A stretch of 64,000 nt of DNA from Planctomycetota bacterium (GTDB lineage Bacteria; Planctomycetota; Phycisphaerae; UBA1845), in NCBI GenBank assembly GCA_016208685.1, contig JACQXM010000051.1, positions 1 through 64,000 on the forward strand, in the 5' to 3' direction. Shown piece by piece: positions 50,701 through 58,825 of the stretch. Under the pieces are notes generated by a model that saw nothing but the letters and a program-made list of their open reading frames with translations, had not been told where the DNA came from and made no database searches. Both the position numbers and the translations under genes were made by a program. The first letter of the stretch is position 1. Each line of letters starts with the position of its first letter.

Positions 50701-51159
50701 GCCGCCGTCGGCGGTGATGCCGCTGTCGTAGAGGGTTACGATGTACGGATGCCGCAGGCTGGCGATGAGCTCCACCTCGCGCTCAAAACGCCGGCGCTGT
50801 TTGGTGGAGGCCAGGGGACCGCCGAGCAGCATCTTCAGGGCCACGGGGCGCTTGGTAGCCTTCTGAATCGCCTTGTAGACGATCCCCTGCCCGCCGCGAC
50901 GGATCTCGGAGACGATTTCATATCCCCCCACCTCGGCGATCGCCGCGACCGCCAGTGGCACGGCGGCGGGGCGCGGGGCGTCCCTGGCGATGGTGAACCC
51001 GCGCAACAGGGCGTTGTTGGCGCGCAACTCGTCCGCGGCACGTTTGCAGGCAGCGCAAGATTCGACGTGGGCGCGCAGGCGATCATCGGCGCAGCGACCG
51101 GCCGCTAGCAACTCCAGCTCCTCCAGGCTTGCGCATGATCGTGAATCGTCCTGGGACAT
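47737..51159 (-). CDS. Transmembrane serine/threonine kinase with N-terminal zinc-finger and C-terminal WD40 repeats
   Basis: 1140 residues from ATG 51159, 5 bp after the sigma-factor stop. Residues 8-45 look like an anti-sigma zinc finger ([9 protein letters not shown], H31, C35, C38). The Ser/Thr kinase spans about 80-355: glycine loop [12 protein letters not shown], Lys109, Glu130, HRDIKPGN with Asp211, DFG at 229-231, APEQ. One membrane helix (382-404) leads to a WD40 region of about 590 residues (about 530-1115) with some dozen repeats; typical is [52 protein letters not shown]. All catalytic residues are present. Probable sensor kinase that controls the sigma factor upstream. Confidence 0.93.
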   Translation of the reverse strand: [1140 protein letters not shown]

Positions 51160-51164
51160 GTGGC

Positions 51165-51698
51165 TCACCCGTCGTCGAAGATCTCTTCCAGCCGGGCCAG
51201 CGTCTCGCGGAGGCGCTCGGCCACGCGGTTCTTGGCCATGTACACGTCGTGGGGCGTTAGGCCCAGGTCGCGCGCCACCTCCTCGGCCGGTCGCTCGTGA
51301 AGCACGTAGAGCTCGAACGCCCGGATGGTCCGTTCCGTCAGTCGTGTCTGGTCGCGCAGCTCGCCGATCGCCTGCCAAAGCAGCGTGCGGCGCCGCTCGG
51401 CGTCCCAGATGGCGTTGAGTTGCTCGGCGCTGGCGAGATCGACCATCGCCGACTCCCCCCGGTGTTGCCGGCGATAAGCCTGCGAGCGCTTCAGGTCCGC
51501 CACGCGATAACGGACGATGCCAATGATCCAGGACCGCAACCGACCACGTTCGCGGTCGTACTTACCGGCGCGGTAGTCGGTGATGAAGCGCGTGAGCGTT
51601 TCCTGGGCGACGTCGGCGGCGTCGGCCTCGTTGAGCCCCAGCTTCCGTGCGAAGGCCACAATCATGGGGCGGTAGCGCGCATCGAATTCCTGCCACAC
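51165..51698 (-). CDS. ECF-type RNA polymerase sigma factor (planctomycete kinase-linked group)
   Basis: 177 residues from the first canonical start, a GTG at 51698. Sigma2: FDARYRPMIVAFARKLGLNEADAADVAQETLTRF...RLRSWIIGIVRYRVADLKR; sigma4: LTERTIRAFELYVLHERPAEEVARDLGLTPHDVYMAKNRVAERLRETL. It recruits RNA polymerase to its own promoters. It is 5 bp ahead of the kinase gene, so co-expressed. Codons further upstream are in frame and spell TTSVLLAGLFDPANHHV, which is the normal N-terminus of this sigma group, so the true start is almost certainly upstream (see 51699-51770). Confidence 0.9.
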   Translation of the reverse strand: MWQEFDARYRPMIVAFARKLGLNEADAADVAQETLTRFITDYRAGKYDRERGRLRSWIIGIVRYRVADLKRSQAYRRQHRGESAMVDLASAEQLNAIWDAERRRTLLWQAIGELRDQTRLTERTIRAFELYVLHERPAEEVARDLGLTPHDVYMAKNRVAERLRETLARLEEIFDDG

Positions 51699-51770
51699 AT
51701 GGTGATTGGCGGGATCGAACAGCCCAGCGAGCAGAACCGAGGTTGTCGTGGTCCTCGACGCTTCGATTAT
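51699..51770 (-). other. In-frame N-terminal coding extension of the ECF sigma factor, no canonical start
   Basis: These 24 codons read IIEASRTTTTSVLLAGLFDPANHH and join the GTG-started protein. The TTSVLLAGLFDP part matches the start of sigma2 in the planctomycete ECF group. From the in-frame stop near 51795 to 51698 there is no ATG, GTG or TTG in this frame; the first candidates are ATA (51770) and ATC (51767), 4 and 7 bases after a GGAGGGG. Confidence 0.6.
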
Positions 51771-51774
51771 CGGA

Positions 51775-51781
51775 CCCCTCC
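51775..51781 (-). promoter_or_regulatory. Strong Shine-Dalgarno GGAGGGG upstream of a non-canonical start
   Basis: Read on the minus strand it lies 4 bases before ATA 51770 and 7 before ATC 51767. No other supported gene would use it. Confidence 0.55.
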
Positions 51782-52069
51782 GTGCATTTCAGGGTTGCGG
51801 ACCGGCGAGAAATCGCGGCGGTCGTAGCCCCAGCTTCCCTAGCAGGGTATCTCGCGGCCGGGCAAAGATCAAAAAAAGCCGGCGGGATCGGTGAGATTCT
51901 ACCCCACGTCCGCGGAGTATCGATGGGTACTCTCGCTGTCGTCCGAGAGCACGGGACTGCTGTTGCGTGTTGGTCAGCTCTGACCGCTTTAGTCCAGCGA
52001 AAGCGGAAGGCAAAGGTCGGGGCGTCTTTCATGGTCGGCGCGTCAGCGAGCGCGCGTGGAGGTCTATCG
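51782..52069. other. Divergent intergenic region of sigma factor and Cys-rich protein
   Basis: 288 bp that should contain both promoters. A T7 run on the minus strand (51872-51878) follows GCCGGC but I find no good hairpin. The plus-strand frame of the next gene is open throughout but its upstream part has no signal peptide or family likeness. Confidence 0.4.
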
Positions 52070-55000
52070 ATGCCATCGGTTTTCGGACGCAGCATTAGCA
52101 GAGTCTCGTGTTGTTGCGGCGTGTGGGTGATCGGGTTGGTGGGGGCGCTGTGGACGCCGCTCGCGTCCGCGCAGCAATGCTCCCCCACGCCCGACGGCCG
52201 GGATTGCGTCGGGCCGTGTTCCCTTCCCGGCGAAGCTTGCGAACCCCGGGAGATCATGACCGACGCCCAGGGGCACTTCCTGGCCGTCACCTGTTGTGAT
52301 TGCGTACAGGGCGGGTGCCACATCGACTACGACCCCGCGTCACAGCAGTTGTTCTGCGTGAGTGCCACGCCTTGTCCCAACGCCACCGAGCAATGCCAAC
52401 TGGTCGGCAAGGGCAACCTGGACGGCACCATCACGTATTCGTGCGACTGCATCGACTCCGCCACGCCGCCTCCCTGCGAGTGGACGGTCGAAACCAACCA
52501 GACCTGCGCCCCGGGTCAGGTTCTCCAGCATTGCAGCGGTCCCTGCCCGCCGGGAACTCAGCCGGCGTGCCTGCCGCAAAGCGTCACCGTGCCGCCTCCA
52601 CCGCAACCCGGCCCGCCGCCGGTGGTGTGCGATTGCGTCGAGCCGGGCACCGATCCGTGCCGTATCGTCGTGGACTCGTTAGGCCCGCACTGTATCGGGG
52701 TCTGTCCCGTGGGCTCCGGGCCGTGCGCGAGAGTCGACACACCCAACCCCGACGGTTCGACCACCTACTCATGTAGTTGCAACCCGCAGCCGGGCGTTTG
52801 CGAGCCGGACCCCACAGGTACGGCCTGCACCTCGCAATGCCAGAACCCCAACCAGGTGTGCAATCCGAAGGAGATCCTGGCCGATCCGCTGGGTAATTTC
52901 ATCGGGATCACGTGCTGTGAATGCGAGGACCTGGACCTAAACGGCACGCCCACGTGCCATCTCGACTACAACCAGCAGACGGGGCAGATTTCGTGCGTTG
53001 ATCCCTGCCCCGATCCCAACAAGCTCTGCACCCGCGTGGGCAAGGGTAACCTTGACGGCACTATTACCTACACCTGCGAATGCCTCGGCGCTCAGGACCC
53101 CGCGAAGTGCGATTTCATCTCCGAGTGCAACCCCTGCACCGGCGGCACTTGCACCAAGCATTGCAGCGGACCCTGTCCGCCACCCTACGACGCCTGCATG
53201 CCGGACTCCCTCGTGCTGCTCCCCGACGGAACCTGGGCGGCGGATTGCGGCTGCGGTGAGCCGAGCTCGGATACCTGTCGCCCCATCCTGGTGGATCCGG
53301 CCACCGGAACCGTCGATTGCCAGCCGCCCTGCGGGCCGATCCCGTGCCCGCCGCCGGTCATCACGCAGCAGGCCGATGGCAGCACCAAGTACACTTGCCC
53401 GCCGTGCGCTCCCGAACTGGGCGCGTGCTGCATCTCGCAGGGACCGGGCGGTAGCTCCTACTGTGTCGAGATCACGTTTGCCCAGTGCCAAAGCGCGCTC
53501 GGCCTGTGGATGGGCGCGGGGACGCTGTGCATCAACGTCACCTGCCCGGAGCCCACGGGTGCCTGCTGCGTCTACGACGAATGCGACGGCTACTCGTGCA
53601 GTATCGAGACCTTCACCGATTGCGACAACATGGGCGGCATCTACCAGGGGAACAACACCACCTGCAATCCCGATCCGTGTCCGCCGAAGGTGGGGGCGTG
53701 CTGCGTTCCGGACGGCCCGCCGCCCTCCGGTTTTGTCTGCATGATCACCACCGCACGCGATTGCAACGACCTGTTCGGCTACTACCACGGCGACGGAACG
53801 CTGTGCAACCCCAATCCCTGCGAAGACCCGGCCGCCTCCTGTGGCGTGGCCGACTGCTGCCAGCGACCGCCGCAATTCACCGATCCCGCCTATGCCGGCT
53901 TCACCGGTCCCGTTGCCGTGGTTACCTCGCAGGACTGGTTCGCCACCGAGCGTGTATGGGTCATTGATGTCGACAACAAAGCCAGTGCACCGCTCAACAC
54001 CCATTGGACGGGCGCGGCGCGCTACAGCGCTCCCGGCTGGGACACGGCGACGCTCGGCTCCGTCTTCGGCGTGACGTTGGACCGCCAGGGCAACATCTAC
54101 GTAACGGCATCGACCTCCTTCCCGCTCGATACCTTCGGGGGTGGAGGCCCGGGCGCGGTCTACAAGATCGACCGCCTGAGCGGCGCGGTGACGACGTTTG
54201 CCACCTTGCCCAACACCGGACCGGCGCTGGGTAACATCGCGTATGACTGCGTCTGCCGGCAGTTCTTCGTTACCAACTTCGAGGACGGCAAGATCTACCG
54301 CATCAACGCCGCGGGCACGGTCGTGTCGTCGTATGACCACGGCGTACCTGACGGCGGCAGCGCAGGCTTCGCGCCGCTCGGCGACCGTCCCTGGGGCGTG
54401 CACGTCTACCGCGGCCGGGTGTATTACGGCATCTGGACCGAGGACATTCGGGTGGACTCTCTGGCGAACAACACCGTGTGGTCGATCCCGCTCAAGGGAT
54501 GTGAGTTCGATCCGCAGGCTTCGCCCACGCTCGAAGTGACCCTGCCCAACGTTCCCTCGACCTGGGGCGCCTATGAGTCGATGCCGGCCTCGGACTTCGC
54601 GTTCTCCACGGACGGCTGCATGCTCATCGGCGAGCGAACCATGAGCGACGACACCAATCCCGGTGCTCACGTTTCGCAGGTGCTGGAGTACCGTTGGAAC
54701 GGCAGCAGTTGGGTGCCGTCCGGCCACACCTTCGACATCGGCTACCTCTTCGGCGGCATCACCACAAACTCCGCCGGTGGTGTCGACTACGAGGTGGACG
54801 GTAGCGTGTGGGCCACGGGCGATGCGCTGCAATTCGGCCCGCAGTACGTTTACGGCATCCAGAACATCCCCGGCTCGGGCGGCACGGTGTTCCAGAGCAT
54901 CATCATCGACGTGGACGGGAACTACCTCTCGCCGGACAAGTTCCTCATCGGCGACGTGGAGATTCCCTGCCTGCCGTGCGCCAGGCCGCCGGCCAACCTG

Positions 55001-57061
55001 ACCGCCTGGTGGCCGCTCGACGAACTGTCGCCGGCGACCTCGGTGGACATCGTCAACGCCAACAACGGCACTTGGACCAACGGACCCGTGCCTATCCCGG
55101 GTGAAGTCAACAACGCCTTACGTTTCGACGGTACGAACGACTTCGTGGCGGTGCCCGACAACAACACGCTGGATATCAACAGCTCGTGCCTGTTCTTCGG
55201 ACCGTGCACGCCGGAAGACCTTTCCATCGACGCCTGGGTGCGCACCTGCGAGAACACCGGGGTCCGTCCCATCGTGGACAAGATGTTCACGCAGTCGTGG
55301 TTCTTCTGGACCCTGACTCGCGGGTACAGCTTCTACCTGAACAACGGGGTGCTGGAACTCAGCCTCGGCGACCAGGCGCTGTTCTTCGGCGGTGGTGTCA
55401 GCACCTATCCGGACAGCTCCGCCACCAACCTCGCGGATGGAAACTGGCATCACGTGGCCGTCTCCGTCAACCGTGACCAGTCCGCGGGCTCCGGCACGTT
55501 CTACATCGACGGCGTGGCCGTCTCCACCTTCAACCCCACGCCTCGCTTCCGCAGCCTGGCCAACGCCGGCGGCCTGCGGATTGCGTCGCGGACGGTGCCT
55601 GCGACGAACTTCTTCGTCGACGACATCGACGAAGTGCAGATCTTCCGCCGTGCCATCACGGCGGCGGAAGTCGACCGCATCTACCGGGCACGAAACTCCG
55701 GAAAGTGCAAGGACATCTGCCACGTCCCGGTTGGCACTGCTTATTGTCTCAACCAGTCGTCCAAGGTGGTCAACATGACGCTGTGCAACTACTCGGCGGG
55801 TGCCCATACGTACGCATGGAGCGTCACGGGGCTTCCCGTGGGGCCGGGTTGCACGGTGAGCGGGCTGACCGCGACGTTCACGCCCTCTTCCGGCACGGTG
55901 GCCATACCGGCCGGGCAGTGCGTCAACATCCCGGTGACCATCACGGCGCCGGTCGGCCTGACCCCGGGCCAGACGGCCTGCTACCAGTTCACGTCCACCA
56001 ACATCCAGACGGGCAACGGTACGCTGTGCAGCGGTAAGCTGTCGCGCACCAACCTGTGGTGCCTGGACTGGGTGGATATCGACGATCCGATCCTGAAGGT
56101 GGCCTCCGGCACCGCCAAGACGGCGTCGGTGTCCGTGTCCAACGAGGGCGATCCCGATGGGTCGGTGATGTTGCAGCTCTCCGCCATCGACTCGGAAACC
56201 GGGGAGCCGTCGCAGGCGGTGAGTCTGAACGGCTTGCCGCCCGGCGAACCGGTGATCGACACCGTGATGCTCCAGCCCGGACAATCGACCAACTACACGG
56301 TCGACGTGTCCGCGCGAGGGCATGCCTTCGCCCAGTTCTTCGACGTCGAGGTCATCATCCTCGGTGCGACCGGGCGGGACGTGGAGGGCGGCACTGACGC
56401 CGTGGAGTCAATCGGCGTGCTCACCCTGCCGGGCTTCGGCGCCACGGCACCGGCCCTGGCACCGGCACCGCACGATGCGCCGAAGAACCGCTACATCTCC
56501 TTCACCCCGAACAACGGGACGGTGCCGGTGGCGTTCCTGGCCAGCCTGGATGCGCCTTCGGCGACGCCCATCGGCTGGGTCGGACTGCCCGACGCCCAGG
56601 GGATTTCCAAGCTCTCGGCGACGCCGGTGTACCGCGTCTGGCCGGAGCCGGTGGTGCACCTGGGCGATTGTCCCATCTTCCCCGTGGCGGCGTATGAGAT
56701 CAGCGCCACGGTGGACGGCGTGCTCTTCTCCGATCCGGTGTTCCTGTACACCATTCTGCAACCTTCGCCGAAACTCTGGGGCGATACCGTGGGAGTCTTT
56801 GACACCAATACGAACCAGTGGACGCCACCCAACACTACGGTGAACGTCAACGACTTCGTAGCCGCCCTTCAGAAGTTCCAGGGCTTGCCACAGGCACCGC
56901 ATGTGACTGTGGTGGATGTCGTGGGCGCGGGACTGCCCGGGCAGGAGGCGTGCCTGAACAAGAGCGGGAACATCGGCGACGTGTTTAACATCATCAAGGC
57001 GTTCCAGGGGGCGGCGTATCCGTTCACTACGAACCCCCTGACATGCCCGACGTGTCCGTAG
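52070..57061 (+). CDS. 1663-residue secreted Cys-rich protein with propeller-like, LamG and dockerin-like regions
   Basis: ATG 52070 follows GGAGG and gives a signal peptide (VWVIGLVGALWTPLASAQ). Two tandem Cys-rich modules follow, about 37-239 and 244-445, sharing VCNPKEI/ACEPREI, KGNLDGTITY and HCSGPCPP. Three GACC units (451-493, 497-538, 541-585; GACC...C...DC...G...GTLCN..PC) follow. Residues about 600-970 contain propeller-like strands (VFGVTLDRQGNIYVTA). A LamG domain occupies about 975-1210 (WHHVAVSVNRDQSAGSGTFY). After an Ig-like stretch the C-terminus (about 1567-1657) has the planctomycete dockerin-like pair VNVNDFVAALQKFQGLPQAP and IGDVFNIIKAFQGAAYPF. Probably a cell-surface binding protein. 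Ends 53 bp before a clear terminator. Confidence 0.9.
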   Translation: MPSVFGRSISRVSCCCGVWVIGLVGALWTPLASAQQCSPTPDGRDCVGPCSLPGEACEPREIMTDAQGHFLAVTCCDCVQGGCHIDYDPASQQLFCVSATPCPNATEQCQLVGKGNLDGTITYSCDCIDSATPPPCEWTVETNQTCAPGQVLQHCSGPCPPGTQPACLPQSVTVPPPPQPGPPPVVCDCVEPGTDPCRIVVDSLGPHCIGVCPVGSGPCARVDTPNPDGSTTYSCSCNPQPGVCEPDPTGTACTSQCQNPNQVCNPKEILADPLGNFIGITCCECEDLDLNGTPTCHLDYNQQTGQISCVDPCPDPNKLCTRVGKGNLDGTITYTCECLGAQDPAKCDFISECNPCTGGTCTKHCSGPCPPPYDACMPDSLVLLPDGTWAADCGCGEPSSDTCRPILVDPATGTVDCQPPCGPIPCPPPVITQQADGSTKYTCPPCAPELGACCISQGPGGSSYCVEITFAQCQSALGLWMGAGTLCINVTCPEPTGACCVYDECDGYSCSIETFTDCDNMGGIYQGNNTTCNPDPCPPKVGACCVPDGPPPSGFVCMITTARDCNDLFGYYHGDGTLCNPNPCEDPAASCGVADCCQRPPQFTDPAYAGFTGPVAVVTSQDWFATERVWVIDVDNKASAPLNTHWTGAARYSAPGWDTATLGSVFGVTLDRQGNIYVTASTSFPLDTFGGGGPGAVYKIDRLSGAVTTFATLPNTGPALGNIAYDCVCRQFFVTNFEDGKIYRINAAGTVVSSYDHGVPDGGSAGFAPLGDRPWGVHVYRGRVYYGIWTEDIRVDSLANNTVWSIPLKGCEFDPQASPTLEVTLPNVPSTWGAYESMPASDFAFSTDGCMLIGERTMSDDTNPGAHVSQVLEYRWNGSSWVPSGHTFDIGYLFGGITTNSAGGVDYEVDGSVWATGDALQFGPQYVYGIQNIPGSGGTVFQSIIIDVDGNYLSPDKFLIGDVEIPCLPCARPPANLTAWWPLDELSPATSVDIVNANNGTWTNGPVPIPGEVNNALRFDGTNDFVAVPDNNTLDINSSCLFFGPCTPEDLSIDAWVRTCENTGVRPIVDKMFTQSWFFWTLTRGYSFYLNNGVLELSLGDQALFFGGGVSTYPDSSATNLADGNWHHVAVSVNRDQSAGSGTFYIDGVAVSTFNPTPRFRSLANAGGLRIASRTVPATNFFVDDIDEVQIFRRAITAAEVDRIYRARNSGKCKDICHVPVGTAYCLNQSSKVVNMTLCNYSAGAHTYAWSVTGLPVGPGCTVSGLTATFTPSSGTVAIPAGQCVNIPVTITAPVGLTPGQTACYQFTSTNIQTGNGTLCSGKLSRTNLWCLDWVDIDDPILKVASGTAKTASVSVSNEGDPDGSVMLQLSAIDSETGEPSQAVSLNGLPPGEPVIDTVMLQPGQSTNYTVDVSARGHAFAQFFDVEVIILGATGRDVEGGTDAVESIGVLTLPGFGATAPALAPAPHDAPKNRYISFTPNNGTVPVAFLASLDAPSATPIGWVGLPDAQGISKLSATPVYRVWPEPVVHLGDCPIFPVAAYEISATVDGVLFSDPVFLYTILQPSPKLWGDTVGVFDTNTNQWTPPNTTVNVNDFVAALQKFQGLPQAPHVTVVDVVGAGLPGQEACLNKSGNIGDVFNIIKAFQGAAYPFTTNPLTCPTCP

Positions 57062-57113
57062 GCTGATGCCGTAAACTCGGCAGCGACTCCCGCGCACCCC
57101 AAGGGTGCGCCGC

Positions 57114-57161
57114 GGGTCTCCGGCGGAGGGTGATCCTTCGTCGGAGACCCGTGCCTTTTTT
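57114..57161 (+). terminator. Intrinsic terminator of the Cys-rich protein gene
   Basis: GGGTCTCCG (57114-57122) pairs with CGGAGACCC (57142-57150), followed by GTGCC and six T residues (57156-57161). A second, inner stem (GGAGGGTGATCCTTC) strengthens it. It also shows that the open frame upstream of aroA is not coding. Confidence 0.85.
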
Positions 57162-57275
57162 ACGCCCGAGCTCCATCGCCAAAGCAGCGCGCCGGGCGAC
57201 GCATCGTCTCAGCGGGAGGGGACCCCCGCCGACGGGTTCCCAAGGCTCCGCGGGGCGTGTAGAACGTGGAACACC

Positions 57276-58622
57276 GTGACCTGTTACCGCTGTCCCTGTG
57301 CCTGCGGACCGCTTGCGGCCGACGTCATTTTGCCCGGCTCCAAGAGCCTCACCAACCGCGCGCTGCTGTGCGCCGCCCTGGCGGACGGCACCAGCGTCCT
57401 GCGCGATATCCTGCTCGCGGACGACACCCGGCTGATGATCGGTTGCCTGCGCGCCCTGGGCATCGGCGTAACCATCGACGAATCGGACCGTGTGGCGGAA
57501 GTGACCGGCTGCCGGGGCCACCTTCCGGCGGAGGAGGCCACGCTGTTCTGCGGCAACTCAGGCACCACCCTGCGCTTCTGCACGGCGCTGGCGGCGTTGG
57601 GACACGGTCGGTTCGCGCTCGATGGAGTGCCGCGGATGCGGCAGCGGCCGGTCCTCGAACTGGCCGAGGCCCTTGGGTCCCTGGGCGCGGGAATCGAGTA
57701 CCCCGGCGCGCCGGGGTTTGCGCCGCTGGTGGTGCACGCCCAGGGCCTCTCCGGCGGTGAAGTGTGCATGGACTCGCCCGCCTCGAGCCAGCTCCCCAGC
57801 GCGCTACTGCTCGCCGCCCCCTATGCGGCGCGGGACGTGTTCCTCCATGCTCGCAACGTGCCCAGTGCTCCCTACCTTCGACTCACGACGTGGGTGATGG
57901 CGCAGTTCGGCGCCGCCGTCATCGAGCAGTACGGCGAGCCGCCGACCCCCGCGCCCGGCGAGGCGCCCGCGGCGCTCAGCCACGAGGCGCGGTTCGTCGT
58001 TCCTGCCCCCCAGCGCTACCAGGCCACAGTGTTGGCGGTGGAGCCGGACGCCTCGAACGCAGGTTACTTTCTCGCGGCGCCGGCGCTCGCGGGCGGGCGG
58101 GTGACGGTTCGCGGGCTGGGCACGCAAAGTCCACAGGGCGACTGCGGCTTCGTCGGCGTGCTGGAGCGCATGGGCTGCGAGGTGGCGCGGTCTCCGAGCA
58201 GCCTTACGGTCGCGGGGCCGCGCTCCGGCACGAAACTTCGCGGCCTGGAAGTGGACCTCAACGATATGCCCGACATGGTGCCCACCCTGGCGGTGCTGGC
58301 GCTCTTCGCCGATGGGCCGACGACCATTCGCAACGTCGCTAACCTGCGGGTCAAAGAGACGGATCGCATCGCGGCGCTGGCCCGCGAGCTGCGCAAGCTC
58401 GGCGCCGCCGTCGAGGAAGGCGCCGACGGACTGATCATCCACCCTCCGGCCAAGCCGCACGCCGCCTCCATTGACACGTACGACGACCATCGCATGGCGA
58501 TGAGCTTCGCGCTGGCGGGCCTTGGCTGCGAGGGGTTGCTCCTCGACGGCGCGGAATGCTGCGCCAAAACCTTTCCCGACTTCTTTGAGCGCTGGGAGCT
58601 CATGCTCCGCGGGTCGGTGTAG
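57276..58622 (+). CDS. aroA: 3-phosphoshikimate 1-carboxyvinyltransferase (EPSP synthase)
   Basis: 448 residues from a GTG at 57276; the frame is open 57 codons further upstream but that stretch contains the terminator. It joins shikimate-3-phosphate and PEP in aromatic amino-acid synthesis. LPGSKSLTNRALLCAALADG is the S3P/PEP loop, GNSGTTLRFCTA the central motif, GVPRMRQRPVLELAEAL the RPM..RP segment and YDDHRMAMSFALAGL the C-terminal signature. Catalytic Asp and Glu sit in DLNDMPDMVPTLAVLA and VKETDRIAALARELR. No start codon has a strong ribosome site; a GTG start fits the length of the family (about 430). Confidence 0.94.
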   Translation: MTCYRCPCACGPLAADVILPGSKSLTNRALLCAALADGTSVLRDILLADDTRLMIGCLRALGIGVTIDESDRVAEVTGCRGHLPAEEATLFCGNSGTTLRFCTALAALGHGRFALDGVPRMRQRPVLELAEALGSLGAGIEYPGAPGFAPLVVHAQGLSGGEVCMDSPASSQLPSALLLAAPYAARDVFLHARNVPSAPYLRLTTWVMAQFGAAVIEQYGEPPTPAPGEAPAALSHEARFVVPAPQRYQATVLAVEPDASNAGYFLAAPALAGGRVTVRGLGTQSPQGDCGFVGVLERMGCEVARSPSSLTVAGPRSGTKLRGLEVDLNDMPDMVPTLAVLALFADGPTTIRNVANLRVKETDRIAALARELRKLGAAVEEGADGLIIHPPAKPHAASIDTYDDHRMAMSFALAGLGCEGLLLDGAECCAKTFPDFFERWELMLRGSV

Positions 58623-58825
58623 GGCGCTCCGTATCACGACCGGGTGCGCCCGTTCCTTTCGGCCGCGGGCACGGCCGGGGACAGCGCGCCCTGCCGGATT
58701 CGGTTCGGTCCCAGCCCGCCATGACCGACCGATCGACTCCTGGTCCGCGTTTCAACGCTGGAAGTTGCACCACCAGTCGATCGCCCCTCAAGGCCGCGCC
58801 GCGCCCGTCCCGATAATCATGGTCG

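Noticed and set aside
49429..51108. 559-residue plus-strand open frame
   Set aside because: Antisense to the kinase-WD40 gene; no motif.
51160..51378. Upstream extension of the kinase reading frame
   Set aside because: Would overlap the sigma factor by over 200 bp; the ATG at 51159 fits the zinc-finger start and the 5 bp gap.
57105..57275. N-terminal extension of AroA
   Set aside because: Contains the terminator hairpin 57114-57161 and has no similarity to EPSP synthase.
58195..58220. Possible repeat-element copy in aroA (CCTTACGGTCGCGG)
   Set aside because: The encoded SSLTVAGP fits the normal AroA pattern at this site, so the match to the dispersed element is probably chance.
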